A DNA stretch of 64,000 bases from Streptomyces alboflavus (GCF_000716675.1 NZ_JNXT01000027.1:42335-106334), one strand, 5' to 3'; shown: positions 53,183 through 63,133, counted from the first letter of the stretch. Notes: generated from the sequence alone by a model not told the origin. Made by a program: numbers and translations.

Positions 53183-54874
53183 TCATGCCTCCTTGCGGAT
53201 CTCCACCACGCGGAAGCGGTTGGCCACGAACGCGCTGTCGCACAGCGCGGCGTTCGCCGCCGGGTTGCCGCCGGAGCCGTGGAAGTCCGAGAACGCCGCC
53301 GTCTGGTTCACATAGACGCCGCCCGTGAGGTTCAGCGACAGTTGGGCGCTCTCCTCTAGGCAGGTCTCCTCGACGGCCGAGGACACCTCCGCGGACGTCG
53401 TGTACGCCCCGACGGTCATCGCGCCCTTCTCGCGCACCGTGCGCCGCAGCAACTCCACCGCGTCCGCCGCCGAGTCGACCGCGACGGCGAACGAGACCGG
53501 GCCGAAGCACTCGCTGAGATACGCCGCCTCGGCGTCCGGCTTGGCGCCGTCGAGCTTGACGATCACCGGGGTGCGCACCACGGCGTCGGGGAACTCCGGG
53601 TTGCTGACCTGCCGTGAGGCGAGAGCGACTTCGCCGATGCCGGGGGCCGCGTCCAGGCGGGCCTTCACGTCCGGGTTGACCAGGGCGCCGAGGATGCCGT
53701 TGGCCCGGGCCTCGTCGCCGAGGAGGCCGTCGACCGCGCCCGCGAGGTCCGCGACCACCTCGTCGTACGACTTCGCGCCCGCGTCCGTCGCGATGCCCTC
53801 GCGGGGGATCAGGAGGTTCTGCGGGGTCGTGCACATCTGGCCGCTGTACAGCGACAGGGAGAACGCCAGGTTCGACAGCATTCCCTTGTAGTTGTCGGTC
53901 GACTCGACGACGACCGTGTTGACGCCCGCCTTCTCCGTGTACACCTGCGCCTGGCGGGCGTTGGCCTCCAGCCAGTCGCCGAAGGACGTCGAGCCCGTGT
54001 AGTCGATGATCTTGATCTCGGGGCGGGTGGCGAGGGTCTTGGCGATGCCCTCTCCGGGCCGCTCGGCGGCGAGCGCGACCAGGTTCGGGTCGAAGCCCGC
54101 CTCCGTCAGGACCTCGCGGGCGACGCGCACCGTCAGGGCCAGCGGCAGCACCGCGCGCGGGTGCGGCTTGACCAGGACGGGGTTGCCGGTGGCCAGGGAG
54201 GCGAACAGGCCCGCATAGCCGTTCCATGTGGGGAAGGTGTTGCAGCCGATCAGGAGGGCGATGCCGCGCCCGACCGGCGTGAAGCGCTTGGTCAGTGCGA
54301 GCGGGTCGCGCTTGCCCTGGGGCTTGGTCCACTCCGCGGCTTCCGGGGTGCGGGACTGCTCCGCGAAGGCGTACGCCACCGCTTCCAGGCCGCGGTCCTG
54401 GGCGTGCGGGCCGCCGGCCTGGAACGCCATCATGAAGGCCTGGCCGCTGGTGTGCATGACCGCGTGCGCGAACTCGTGCGTGCGGGCGCTGATGCGCGAC
54501 AGGATCTCCAGACAGACCGCGGCGCGGGCCTCCGCGCCCGCGTCGCGCCAGGCGCGCATCCCGGCCCGCATGGCGGGCAGCAGGGTGTCCACGTCCGGAT
54601 GCGGATACGTGATGCCCAGCTCGGGGCCGAACGGCGAGGTCTCCGCGCCCGTCCAGTCGTCGGTGCCCGGCTGGTCGAGGTCGAAGGGGCTGTTCAGGAG
54701 GGCCTCGAAGGCCGCCTTGCCCTCGGGCAGGCTCAGGCTTCCGTTCTCCCCGTAGGCCTTGGGGTGTTCGGGGTGCGGCGACCAGTACGCGCGTGTGCGG
54801 ATCGTCTCCAGCGCCTGGTCGAGGGTGGGCCGGTGCTTGGCGATCAGCTGGTGCGCGGTGAGTTCGGCGGCCAT
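53183..54874 (-). CDS. paaN: Phenylacetate degradation aldehyde dehydrogenase
   Basis: A 563-aa aldehyde-dehydrogenase-family protein of the PaaN type. Seen: GCNTFPTWNGYAGLFASLATGN, DYTGSTSFGDWLE, catalytic Cys in LYSGQMCTTPQN. It is thought to act in oxidising the ring-opened aldehyde of phenylacetate degradation. ATG at 54874. A PaaR-like palindrome lies about 92 bp upstream. Confidence 0.9.
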   Translation of the reverse strand: MAAELTAHQLIAKHRPTLDQALETIRTRAYWSPHPEHPKAYGENGSLSLPEGKAAFEALLNSPFDLDQPGTDDWTGAETSPFGPELGITYPHPDVDTLLPAMRAGMRAWRDAGAEARAAVCLEILSRISARTHEFAHAVMHTSGQAFMMAFQAGGPHAQDRGLEAVAYAFAEQSRTPEAAEWTKPQGKRDPLALTKRFTPVGRGIALLIGCNTFPTWNGYAGLFASLATGNPVLVKPHPRAVLPLALTVRVAREVLTEAGFDPNLVALAAERPGEGIAKTLATRPEIKIIDYTGSTSFGDWLEANARQAQVYTEKAGVNTVVVESTDNYKGMLSNLAFSLSLYSGQMCTTPQNLLIPREGIATDAGAKSYDEVVADLAGAVDGLLGDEARANGILGALVNPDVKARLDAAPGIGEVALASRQVSNPEFPDAVVRTPVIVKLDGAKPDAEAAYLSECFGPVSFAVAVDSAADAVELLRRTVREKGAMTVGAYTTSAEVSSAVEETCLEESAQLSLNLTGGVYVNQTAAFSDFHGSGGNPAANAALCDSAFVANRFRVVEIRKEA

Positions 54875-54965
54875 GAGGGACCAACTCCTCGTCGAGTCAG
54901 CTCTCCTTCGAGCTGGCGAGCTGGGCAGGGGCAGTGGGCAGGAACAGCTGGACAGAGCTAGAGTA

Positions 54966-54983
54966 ACCGAACGATCGGTCGGT
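54966..54983. promoter_or_regulatory. PaaR-like palindrome between paaN and paaH
   Basis: ACCGAACGATCGGTCGGT, the exact reverse complement of the site before paaA (49905-49922). It lies in the divergent paaN/paaH gap and probably controls both directions, including the regulator itself. Confidence 0.75.
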
Positions 54984-55090
54984 ACAAGGGGGTCTGCCGA
55001 ACCTGTGGAAAACCTCCCCCCGGCTGCCCCGAACCCCTGGCCAAGACCCCTGTTCCCCGGCCAACACCCCCGTGCGGGAGGATCGCGAGC

Positions 55091-56605
55091 ATGACAGCAC
55101 TCGATCTCAGCGGCCCCGTCGCCGTGGTCGGCACCGGCACCATGGGCCAGGGCATCGCCCAGGTCGCGCTGGTGGCGGGCCACCCCGTGCGGCTGTACGA
55201 CGCCGCGCCCGGCTTCGCGAAGACGGCGGCCGCCGCGATCACCGCCCGCCTCGACCGCCTCGTGGCGAAGGGCCGCCTCGACGCGGCCGCCCGCGACGCC
55301 GCGACCGGCCGCCTGAGCGCCGTCGAGGACCTCGCCGACCTCGCCGGGTGCGACCTCGTCGTCGAGGCCGTCCTGGAGCAACTGGACGTGAAACAGCGGC
55401 TGTTCCAGGACCTGGAGGAGGTCGTCGCCGAGAGCTGTCTGCTCGCGACGAACACCTCGTCCCTGTCCGTGACCGCCGTCGCGGGCGCCCTGAAGCACCC
55501 CGGCCGCTTCGTCGGACTGCACTTCTTCAACCCCGCCCCGCTGCTGCCCCTGGTCGAGGTCGTCAGCGGCCACGCCACGGACGAAGCGGCGGCCACGCGC
55601 GCGTACGACACCGCGAAGGCCTGGGGCAAGACGCCGGTGCGCTGCGCCGACACCCCCGGGTTCATCGTCAACCGCGTCGCCAGGCCCTTCTACGCCGAGG
55701 CGCTGCGCCTCCACGAGGAGCGCGCCGCCGACCCCGCGACGATCGACGCGGTCCTGCGCGAGTGCGGCGGCTTCAAGATGGGCCCCTTCGAACTCACCGA
55801 CCTCATCGGCCAGGACGTCAACGAAGCCGTCACCCGCTCGGTGTGGGAGTCGTTCTTCCAGGACCCCAAGTTCACCCCGTCCCTCGCCCAGCGCCGCCTC
55901 GTCGAGTCACGGCGTCTGGGACGCAAGTCGGGCCAGGGCTGGTACGCCTACGGAGACGACGCCGAGAAGGCCGAGCCGCACACCGCGGCACCCGCGCCCG
56001 CCCCGGAGTCCGTCGCCCTGCACGGCGAGCTGTTCCAGGCCGCCGCGCTGGTCCCGCTCATCGAGGCCGCGGGGGTCCGCGTCGAGGCCGGGGACGGCAC
56101 GCGCCCGGACTACCCCGGCTGGCTCGAACTGCCCAGTGGCGTCCGCCTCTGCCTGGCCGACGGCTCGTCCGCCGACGCCGCCGCCGAGCCCACCGTCCAG
56201 TTCGACCTGGCGCTCGACTACGCGGCGGCCACCAGGATCGCCCTCGCACCGGCGGCCCGTGTCAGCGAGCAGGACCTCGCCGAGGCGGTGGGGCTCTTCC
56301 AGGCGCTCGGCAAGAAGGTCAGCGTCGTGGGCGCGGCCCCGGGGCTGATCGTGGCCCGTACGGTTGCCCAGCTCGTGGACTTCGCGCACGACGCGGTGGC
56401 GCGCGGCGTGGCCGGTGCCGACGACATCGACACCGCCATGCGCCTGGGCGTGAACTACCCGCGCGGACCGCTCTCCTGGGGAGCCGCACTCCGTACGTAC
56501 TGGGTGGCGGAGTTCCTCGACAGCATGCACGGCGAGTACCCCACGGGGCGCTACGCCCCCTCACAGGCGCTGCGCCAGGCAGCCGCGCGGGAGGAGCACT
56601 CATGA
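55091..56605 (+). CDS. paaH: 3-hydroxyacyl-CoA dehydrogenase
   Basis: A 504-aa dehydrogenase with NAD motif VVGTGTMGQGIAQ, FVGLHFFNPAPLLPLVEVV and FKMGPFELTDLIGQDVN, with a second C-terminal domain, as in PaaH-type proteins. It oxidises 3-hydroxyadipyl-CoA. The stop overlaps the TetR gene (ATGA), so the two share a transcript. Confidence 0.9.
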   Translation: MTALDLSGPVAVVGTGTMGQGIAQVALVAGHPVRLYDAAPGFAKTAAAAITARLDRLVAKGRLDAAARDAATGRLSAVEDLADLAGCDLVVEAVLEQLDVKQRLFQDLEEVVAESCLLATNTSSLSVTAVAGALKHPGRFVGLHFFNPAPLLPLVEVVSGHATDEAAATRAYDTAKAWGKTPVRCADTPGFIVNRVARPFYAEALRLHEERAADPATIDAVLRECGGFKMGPFELTDLIGQDVNEAVTRSVWESFFQDPKFTPSLAQRRLVESRRLGRKSGQGWYAYGDDAEKAEPHTAAPAPAPESVALHGELFQAAALVPLIEAAGVRVEAGDGTRPDYPGWLELPSGVRLCLADGSSADAAAEPTVQFDLALDYAAATRIALAPAARVSEQDLAEAVGLFQALGKKVSVVGAAPGLIVARTVAQLVDFAHDAVARGVAGADDIDTAMRLGVNYPRGPLSWGAALRTYWVAEFLDSMHGEYPTGRYAPSQALRQAAAREEHS

Positions 56606-57195
56606 CCGCGGCCCGGCGCGACACGTACACCCCGGAGACCCTCCTCGAGGTCGCCGTGCGGGTCTTCAACGAGCGCGGCTACGACGGCACGTCCATGGAG
56701 CACCTCTCCAAGGCGGCCGGCATCTCCAAGTCGTCGATCTACCACCACGTGGCGGGCAAGGAGGAACTGCTGCGCCGCGCGGTGAGCCGGGCGCTCGACG
56801 GGCTCTTCGGGATCCTCGCCGAGGAGCACGCGCGCGAGGGCAGCGCGGTGCGACGCCTGGAGTACGTCACGCGCCGCACCGTAGAGGTCCTGGTCGCCGA
56901 GCTGCCCTACGTGACGCTGCTGCTGCGCGTGCGCGGTAACACGGACACCGAGCGCTGGGCCCTGGAGCGGCGCAGGGAGTTCGACCACGAGGTCGCCGGG
57001 CTGCTCAAGGAAGCCGTCGCGGACGGCGACCTGCGCTCGGACGTCGAGCTGCGGCTCGCCACCCGGCTGCTCTTCGGAATGATCAACTCCATCGTGGAGT
57101 GGTACCGCCCTGACGCCCACAACGCCGCGAGCGGCCAGGAAGTCGCCGACGCCGTCGTGCAGATGGCCTTCGCGGGGCTGCGCACCGACGGCTGA
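56602..57195 (+). CDS. paaR: TetR regulator, probable PaaR
   Basis: A 197-aa TetR protein, helix-turn-helix in residues about 15-55 (LEVAVRVFNERGYDGTSMEH, LSKAAGISKSSIYHHV). Overlaps paaH by 4 bp and lies between paa genes. The 18-bp palindromes upstream of paaA and between paaN and paaH are natural targets. Repression relieved by phenylacetyl-CoA is typical of PaaR; here it is inferred. Confidence 0.85.
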   Translation: MTAARRDTYTPETLLEVAVRVFNERGYDGTSMEHLSKAAGISKSSIYHHVAGKEELLRRAVSRALDGLFGILAEEHAREGSAVRRLEYVTRRTVEVLVAELPYVTLLLRVRGNTDTERWALERRREFDHEVAGLLKEAVADGDLRSDVELRLATRLLFGMINSIVEWYRPDAHNAASGQEVADAVVQMAFAGLRTDG

Positions 57196-57267
57196 CACGG
57201 GCCCCGCACCGACGGCTGACGGGGAGGGTGCCCGGGGCCGCACCGCGCGGTTCGCAGGCACCCGGCG

Positions 57268-57768
57268 TCAGCCCTCCGCCTCCAGGTCGTCCTCTTCGAA
57301 GACCAGCAGTGTGCGCGTGCTGAGGACCTCCGGCATGGCCTGGAGACGCGTGAGGACCAGCTCGCGCAGCGCGCGGTTGTCCGGTGTGTGCACCAGGAGC
57401 AGTACGTCGAAGTCCCCGCTGACCAGCGCGATGTGGGACGCGCCCGGCAGGGTCCGCAGCTGCTCGCGCACCGTGCGCCAGGTGTTCTGGACGATCTTCA
57501 GGGTGATGTAGGCGGAGGCGCCTTGGCCCGCCCGCTCGTGGTTGATGCGGGCGCCGAACCCACGGATGACGCCGTCCTCGATGAGGCGGTTGATGCGCGC
57601 GTAGGCGTTCGCCCGCGAGACGTGCACCCGCTCGGCCACGGAGCGTATCGAGGCGCGACCGTCCGTGTGCAGGATCTGCAGGATGTCGCGGTCGATCGAG
57701 TCCAGTGGGCGGGGCTGGGGTTCCGGACGTCCCGCCGCGTTCCCGTCGACCATTCGTTCAGGTGCCAT
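57268..57768 (-). CDS. Lrp/AsnC-family regulator
   Basis: A 166-aa Lrp-type protein: N-terminal helix-turn-helix (LDSIDRDILQILHTDGRAS, VHVSRANAYARINRL) and RAM domain (VSGDFDVLLLVHT). The ATG at 57768 follows AAGGAGG; an upstream ATG at 57789 lacks one. Divergent from the 2-oxoacid dehydrogenase genes, a common place for the BkdR-type regulator. Confidence 0.88.
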   Translation of the reverse strand: MAPERMVDGNAAGRPEPQPRPLDSIDRDILQILHTDGRASIRSVAERVHVSRANAYARINRLIEDGVIRGFGARINHERAGQGASAYITLKIVQNTWRTVREQLRTLPGASHIALVSGDFDVLLLVHTPDNRALRELVLTRLQAMPEVLSTRTLLVFEEDDLEAEG

Positions 57769-57869
57769 GTCCCCCCGCCTCCTTACCATGGACGTACTGC
57801 GTTCATCTCAGGCTGTGGAGAACCGTTTGTCCACAGCCTGGAGGTGCCTGTAGCCAAAATGTGCCGACG

Positions 57870-57887
57870 ACCGAACAATCGGTAGGT
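57870..57887. promoter_or_regulatory. Weaker PaaR-like site before the 2-oxoacid dehydrogenase genes
   Basis: ACCGAACAATCGGTAGGT differs at two positions from the paaN-paaH site. It lies in the Lrp/bkdA divergent gap, about 74 bp before bkdA. Confidence 0.5.
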
Positions 57888-57960
57888 GAGGCGCATCACA
57901 TCGTTGCGCCTCTGTTGCCGCTCCCCACGAGGAGATCGCTTCCCACCAGGAGGTGCCGTC

Positions 57961-59103
57961 ATGACGGTCATGGAGCAGCGGGGCGCCTACCGGCCCGCCC
58001 CGCCCCCCGCATGGCAGCTCAGGACCGACCCCGCGCCGCTGCTGCCGGAAGCCGAGCCCTATCGCGTGCTCGGCACGGACGCCGCGCGCAAGGCGGACCC
58101 GGAGCTGCTTCTCCGCCTCCATGGCGAGCTCGTGCGCGGCCGGCGGTACAACACGCAGGCGACCGCCCTGACCAAGCAGGGCAGGCTCGCCGTCTATCCG
58201 TCCAGCACCGGCCAGGAGGCGTGCGAGATCGCCGCCGCGCTCGCCCTGCGCGAGCAGGATTGGCTGTTTCCCAGCTATCGCGACACCCTCGCGGCGGTCG
58301 CCCGCGGCCTCGACCCGGTGGCGGCCCTGACGCTGCTGCGCGGCGACTGGCACACCGGCTACGACCCGCGGGAGCACCGCATAGCGCCCCTGTGCACCCC
58401 CTTGGCCACCCAGCTCCCGCACGCCGTCGGTCTCGCCCACGCCGCCCGCCTGAAGGGCGACGACGTGGTCGCGCTTGCCATGGTCGGCGACGGCGGCACC
58501 AGCGAGGGCGACTTCCACGAGGCGCTGAACTTCGCCGCGGTCTGGCAGGCACCCGTGGTCTTCCTCGTGCAGAACAACGGCTTCGCGATCTCCGTGCCGC
58601 TCGCCAAGCAGACAGCGGCGCCGTCCCTCGCCCACAAGGCCGTCGGGTACGGCATGCCGGGCCGCCTGGTCGACGGCAACGACGCGGTCGCGGTGCACGA
58701 GGTCCTCTCCGAAGCGGTGGAGCGCGCCCGTGAGGGCGGCGGCCCCACCCTCATCGAGGCCGTCACGTACCGGATGGAGGCGCACACGAACGCCGACGAC
58801 GCCACGCGCTACCGCCAGGACGCGGACGTCGAGGCCTGGCAGGACCACGACCCGATCGTCCTCCTGGAGCGCGAACTCACCGAGCGCGACCTGCTCGACG
58901 AGGACCGCAGGCGCGCGGTCCGCGAGGACGCCGAGGAGATGGCCGCGGACCTCAGGGCCCGGATGAACCAGGACCCGGCCCTCGACCCCATGGACCTGTT
59001 CACGCACGTGTACGCCGAGCAGACCAGCCAACTGCGGGAGCAGGCGGCCCTGTTGCGGGCCGAGCTGGAGGCCGAGAACGAGGCGGACGGAGCAGGACGA
59101 TGA
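57961..59103 (+). CDS. bkdA: Branched-chain 2-oxoacid dehydrogenase E1 alpha
   Basis: A 380-aa ThDP enzyme subunit with GDGGTSEGDFHEALNFA and NNGFAIS. ATG at 57961 with AGGAGG upstream. With the next two genes it forms a 2-oxoacid dehydrogenase; the adjoining Lrp gene favours branched-chain over pyruvate specificity. In Streptomyces this complex supplies branched starter units for lipids and polyketides. Confidence 0.88.
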   Translation: MTVMEQRGAYRPAPPPAWQLRTDPAPLLPEAEPYRVLGTDAARKADPELLLRLHGELVRGRRYNTQATALTKQGRLAVYPSSTGQEACEIAAALALREQDWLFPSYRDTLAAVARGLDPVAALTLLRGDWHTGYDPREHRIAPLCTPLATQLPHAVGLAHAARLKGDDVVALAMVGDGGTSEGDFHEALNFAAVWQAPVVFLVQNNGFAISVPLAKQTAAPSLAHKAVGYGMPGRLVDGNDAVAVHEVLSEAVERAREGGGPTLIEAVTYRMEAHTNADDATRYRQDADVEAWQDHDPIVLLERELTERDLLDEDRRRAVREDAEEMAADLRARMNQDPALDPMDLFTHVYAEQTSQLREQAALLRAELEAENEADGAGR

Positions 59104-60104
59104 CCACTGTCGCCGTGAAACCGGCCACCATGGGGCAGGCCCTCGGGCGCGCGCTGCGCGACGCGATGGCCGACGACCCGTCCGTGCACGTCCTCGGCGA
59201 GGACGTGGGCACGCTCGGCGGGGTCTTCCGGGTCACCGACGGACTCGCGAAGGAGTTCGGCGACGACCGCTGCACGGACACCCCGCTCGCGGAGGCGGGC
59301 ATCCTCGGTACGGCGGTCGGCATGGCGATGTACGGGCTGCGGCCCGTCGTCGAGATGCAGTTCGACGCGTTCGCGTACCCCGCGTTCGAGCAGTTGATCT
59401 CGCACGTGGCGCGGATGCGCAACCGCACCCGGGGCGGCATGCCGCTCCCGATCACCATCCGGGTGCCGTACGGCGGCGGGATCGGCGGCGTCGAGCACCA
59501 CAGCGATTCCTCCGAGGCGTACTACATGGCGACGCCCGGGCTGCACGTCGTCACGCCCGCCACGGTCGAGGACGCCTACGGCCTCCTGCGCGCGTCCATC
59601 GCCTCCGACGACCCGGTCGTCTTCCTGGAGCCGAAGCGCCTCTACTGGTCCAAGGCGGACTGGAACCCGGACGCGCCCTCGACCGTTGAACCCATCGGGA
59701 AGGCCGTGGTGCGGCGAGCGGGCCGCAGCGCGACGCTGTTGACGTACGGCCCGTCGGTGCCCGTCTGCCTGGAGGCCGCCGAGGCGGCGCGGGCCGAGGG
59801 CTGGGACCTCGAAGTCGTCGACCTGCGCTCGCTGGTGCCGTTCGACGACGAGACGGTGACGGCGTCCGTGCGGCGCACGGGGCGCGCGGTCGTCGTGCAC
59901 GAGTCGGGCGGCTTCGGCGGCCCCGGCGGGGAGATCGCCGCGCGCGTCACGGAGCGGTGCTTCCACCACCTGGAGGCGCCGGTGCTGCGGGTCGCCGGGT
60001 TCGACATCCCCTATCCGCCGCCGATGCTGGAGCGGCACCATCTGCCCGGCGTCGACCGGATCCTGGACGCGGTGGCACGGCTGCAGTGGGAGGCGGAGAG
60101 CTGA
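59100..60104 (+). CDS. bkdB: Branched-chain 2-oxoacid dehydrogenase E1 beta
   Basis: A 334-aa transketolase-type subunit: LGEDVGTLGGVFRVTDGL, DTPLAEAGILGTAVGMA, PYGGGIGGVEHHSDSSEAYY. Overlaps bkdA by 4 bp and the E2 start by one base. It completes the E1 heterotetramer. Confidence 0.9.
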   Translation: MTTVAVKPATMGQALGRALRDAMADDPSVHVLGEDVGTLGGVFRVTDGLAKEFGDDRCTDTPLAEAGILGTAVGMAMYGLRPVVEMQFDAFAYPAFEQLISHVARMRNRTRGGMPLPITIRVPYGGGIGGVEHHSDSSEAYYMATPGLHVVTPATVEDAYGLLRASIASDDPVVFLEPKRLYWSKADWNPDAPSTVEPIGKAVVRRAGRSATLLTYGPSVPVCLEAAEAARAEGWDLEVVDLRSLVPFDDETVTASVRRTGRAVVVHESGGFGGPGGEIAARVTERCFHHLEAPVLRVAGFDIPYPPPMLERHHLPGVDRILDAVARLQWEAES

Positions 60105-61777
60105 TGGCGCAGGTCCTCGAGTTCAAGCTGCCCGATCTCGGCGAAGGCCTCACGGAGGCGGAGATCACCCGCTGGCTGGTGCGGGTCGGCGACGTCGTCG
60201 AGGTGGACCAGCCGGTCGTGGAGGTGGAGACCGCCAAGGCGATGGTCGAGGTCCCCTGTCCGTACGGGGGCGTGGTGACGGCCCGCTTCGGCGAGGAGGG
60301 CACGGAACTCCCCGTGGGCGCGCCGCTGTTGACGGTCGCGGTGGGGGCGTCGGTCGCTGACCTGGAGAGCGGTGCGGCCGACTCCGGTACGCGCGCGGGT
60401 GCTTCCGCAGACGGCGCTTCCGAGGCGGGCGGTGCTCCCGAGGGGGGCCGGGACGAGGCGTCCGGGAACGTCCTCGTCGGATACGGCACGGCGGCGGCGC
60501 CCGCGCGACGGCGCCGGGTGCGGCCCGCGCGCGAGGGCGCGTCGGGGGCTGCCGGGCAGTCCGGGGGGAGCGGTGCGGACACGGCGTCCGGTGCTGGTGC
60601 CGGTACGGGTTCGGGTGCGGGTTCCGCGGACGCGGGTGTGGGCCTTCGCGCCGCCTCCCGTGCGGAGGGCTCAGCGGCGACCGTGACGGCAGGGGCGGCG
60701 GACACGGCTGCCGCGGCCGAAACCGGGGCCGGCCCCGGTCCGGGTGCGGCACCCGCCCACGGGGACGGCCCGGTCCCCGTCATCTCCCCGCTCGTCCGCA
60801 AGCTCGCCCGGGAGAACGGCGTGGACCTGCGGGAGTTGGTGGGGTCCGGTCCTGACGGGCTGATCCTGCGGGCCGACGTGGAGTACGCCATGCGGGCGTC
60901 GGCGGCGGTCACGCCGGTCGCGGGCCCGTCGTCGGCGTCCGCGGCGGCACGGGCCGTGGCGTCGGGCATCGGCGCCACCTTCGGGAGCCCCGGGACGGGC
61001 GTCACCGAGGGCGCGGCGGCGCGGGCGCAGACACCGGCCGACGCGCGCGGGGCAGTCGGCGGCGCACGGTCTGCCGCGGTCTCCGGGAGCGGTACGCGGA
61101 TCCCCCTGCGCGGTGTTCGCGGCGCCGTCGCCGACAAGCTGGCGCGCAGCCGTCGTGAGATACCGGACGCCACCTGCTGGGTCGACGCGGACGCGACGGA
61201 ACTGATGGTCGCGCGCCGGGCGATGAACGCGGCGGGCGGCCCGAAGGTCTCCCTCCTCGCCCTCCTCGCCCGCGTCTGCACCGCCGCCCTCGCGCGCTAC
61301 CCCGAGCTCAACTCCACGGTCGACATGGAAGCCCGTGAGATCGTGCGGCTCGACGAGGTGCACCTCGGCTTCGCCGCGCAGACCGACCGCGGCCTCGTCG
61401 TGCCCGTCGTGAAGGGCGCGCACGCACGCGACACGGAGTCCCTGAGCGCGGAGCTGGCCCGCCTCTCGGACGCGGCCAGGACCGGGACGCTGACGCCGGG
61501 GGAACTCACGGGGTCGACGTTCACGTTGAACAACTACGGGGTGTTCGGGGTCGACGGATCCACGCCGATCATCAACCACCCCGAGGCGGCGATGCTCGGC
61601 GTCGGCCGGATCGTGCCCAAGCCCTGGGTGCACCAGGGCGAGCTGGCGGTCCGTCAGGTCGTCCAGCTCTCGCTCACCTTCGACCACCGGGTGTGCGACG
61701 GCGGCACGGCGGGCGGATTCCTGCGGTTCGTCGCGGACTGCGTGGAGCAGCCCGCGGTGCTGCTGCGGTCGGTGTGA
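60104..61777 (+). CDS. bkdC: Branched-chain 2-oxoacid dehydrogenase E2
   Basis: A 557-aa acyltransferase: N-terminal lipoyl domain with Lys45 in ETAKAMVEV; a very long low-complexity Gly/Ala/Ser linker (about residues 90-225); a subunit-binding domain (VISPLVRKLARENGVDLREL); and the catalytic domain ending FDHRVCDGGTAGGFLRF. One lipoyl domain. No E3 gene in the window. Confidence 0.9.
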   Translation: MAQVLEFKLPDLGEGLTEAEITRWLVRVGDVVEVDQPVVEVETAKAMVEVPCPYGGVVTARFGEEGTELPVGAPLLTVAVGASVADLESGAADSGTRAGASADGASEAGGAPEGGRDEASGNVLVGYGTAAAPARRRRVRPAREGASGAAGQSGGSGADTASGAGAGTGSGAGSADAGVGLRAASRAEGSAATVTAGAADTAAAAETGAGPGPGAAPAHGDGPVPVISPLVRKLARENGVDLRELVGSGPDGLILRADVEYAMRASAAVTPVAGPSSASAAARAVASGIGATFGSPGTGVTEGAAARAQTPADARGAVGGARSAAVSGSGTRIPLRGVRGAVADKLARSRREIPDATCWVDADATELMVARRAMNAAGGPKVSLLALLARVCTAALARYPELNSTVDMEAREIVRLDEVHLGFAAQTDRGLVVPVVKGAHARDTESLSAELARLSDAARTGTLTPGELTGSTFTLNNYGVFGVDGSTPIINHPEAAMLGVGRIVPKPWVHQGELAVRQVVQLSLTFDHRVCDGGTAGGFLRFVADCVEQPAVLLRSV

Positions 61778-61867
61778 CGCACGCTCCGGCGCGCACCGGG
61801 AGTGCGGTGCGGGCCGGAGCGCGGGTGCGGGGGTGGCATTGACCGGGGGTGCGCCCATACTCGGGGG

Positions 61868-63133
61868 ATGACCTCGCGCACAGCTCCGGACACCGCCGCG
61901 TTCGACGCCGTCGTGCTCGCCGGCGGGCGGGCCGCGCGGCTCGGCGGCGCGGACAAGCCCGGCGTGCGGGTGGGCGGCAGGGCCCTGCTCGACCGGGTGC
62001 TCGCGGCGTGCGCCGGGGCCGGGACCACCGTCGTCGTCGCGGCGCCCCGGCCCACCGGACGGCCCGTGGAGTGGGCCCGCGAGGAGCCCGCGGGCGGCGG
62101 TCCGCTCGCCGCCCTCGACGCCGGGCTGCGGCGCACGCGCGCCGAGCTGGTCGTGGTGCTCTCCGCCGACCTGCCGTTCCTGCGGCCGGAGACCGTACGC
62201 CGACTCGTCACCACCCTCGCCACGGCCGACGGCGCGGACGGCGTGCTGCTCACCGACCCCGAGGGCCGGGACCAGCCGCTCGTCGCGGCCTACCGGAGCG
62301 GGGCGCTGCGGAGGGAACTGGCGGGGCTGAGGGGGGCGGCGGGAGCTGCGGGTTCCGCGGGCGGCACGGGTTCCGGTTCGGGTTCGGGTTCGGGTTCGGC
62401 GGAGTCTGCTGCCTCTGCGGGCGGGACGGGTTCGGCGGAGGCCGGGGGTGCTGCGGGAATCGTCGGGGTGGCAGGGCCCGCCGGGGCGGCAGGAACCGTT
62501 GGTGCCCCGGACGCCCCGGACGCCCCGGACGCCCCGGACGCCCCGGACGCCCCGGACGCCCAGGTGGGCCGTGGCGACGTGCCCTCGTCCGGCGTGGCCG
62601 AGAGCGCGCGCGGCCTCACCGGGCTGCCCCTGCGACGCCTCACCGCCCACCTCAAGCTCGTCCGCGTCACCGACCCGTTCGCCGCGTTCGACTGCGACAC
62701 CTGGGACGACATCGCTACGGCCCGCGCGCGGATCAGGGAGCATGGGCACGTGTTGGATGAATGGATTTCCGCAGTCATGGACGAACTGGGCATCGAGCTC
62801 GACGTCGACACCGGCATCCTGCTCGACCTCGCCCGCGACGCGGCGCACGGCGTGGCGCGGCCCGCGGCGCCCCTGACCACGTTCCTCGTCGGGTACGCGG
62901 CGGCGCTGGCCCAAGCGGGCGGGGGCGGCCCGGAGGCCGTGGCCCAGGCCGCGCGGAAGGCGGCGGCGCTCGCCGTCCGGTGGGCGGACGAGGACCAGCC
63001 GGACGAGCCTGGCGGTGCGTCGGCGCCCGGGGCGGGGACGTCGACGCCGTCCGGCGAGCAGGACCCCTCCAGCACGCAGCCCCCCGGCACGGCCGCCGGC
63101 GCGCCCTCCGGCACGGAGTCGGGCCCCCGATGA
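61868..63133 (+). CDS. MobA-like nucleotidyltransferase with C-terminal DUF6457-type domain
   Basis: A 421-aa protein: N-terminal MobA-type domain (VLAGGRAARLGGADKPG), then a low-complexity insert containing GSGSGSGSGS and six copies of DAP from the 9-nt unit GCCCCGGAC (about 62503-62560), then DCDTWDDIATAR completing the transferase. The last ~130 residues are a small helical domain (WISAVMDELGIELD) often fused to MobA in actinomycetes. Probable molybdenum cofactor guanylyltransferase; overlaps the next gene by 4 bp. Confidence 0.8.
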   Translation: MTSRTAPDTAAFDAVVLAGGRAARLGGADKPGVRVGGRALLDRVLAACAGAGTTVVVAAPRPTGRPVEWAREEPAGGGPLAALDAGLRRTRAELVVVLSADLPFLRPETVRRLVTTLATADGADGVLLTDPEGRDQPLVAAYRSGALRRELAGLRGAAGAAGSAGGTGSGSGSGSGSAESAASAGGTGSAEAGGAAGIVGVAGPAGAAGTVGAPDAPDAPDAPDAPDAPDAQVGRGDVPSSGVAESARGLTGLPLRRLTAHLKLVRVTDPFAAFDCDTWDDIATARARIREHGHVLDEWISAVMDELGIELDVDTGILLDLARDAAHGVARPAAPLTTFLVGYAAALAQAGGGGPEAVAQAARKAAALAVRWADEDQPDEPGGASAPGAGTSTPSGEQDPSSTQPPGTAAGAPSGTESGPR

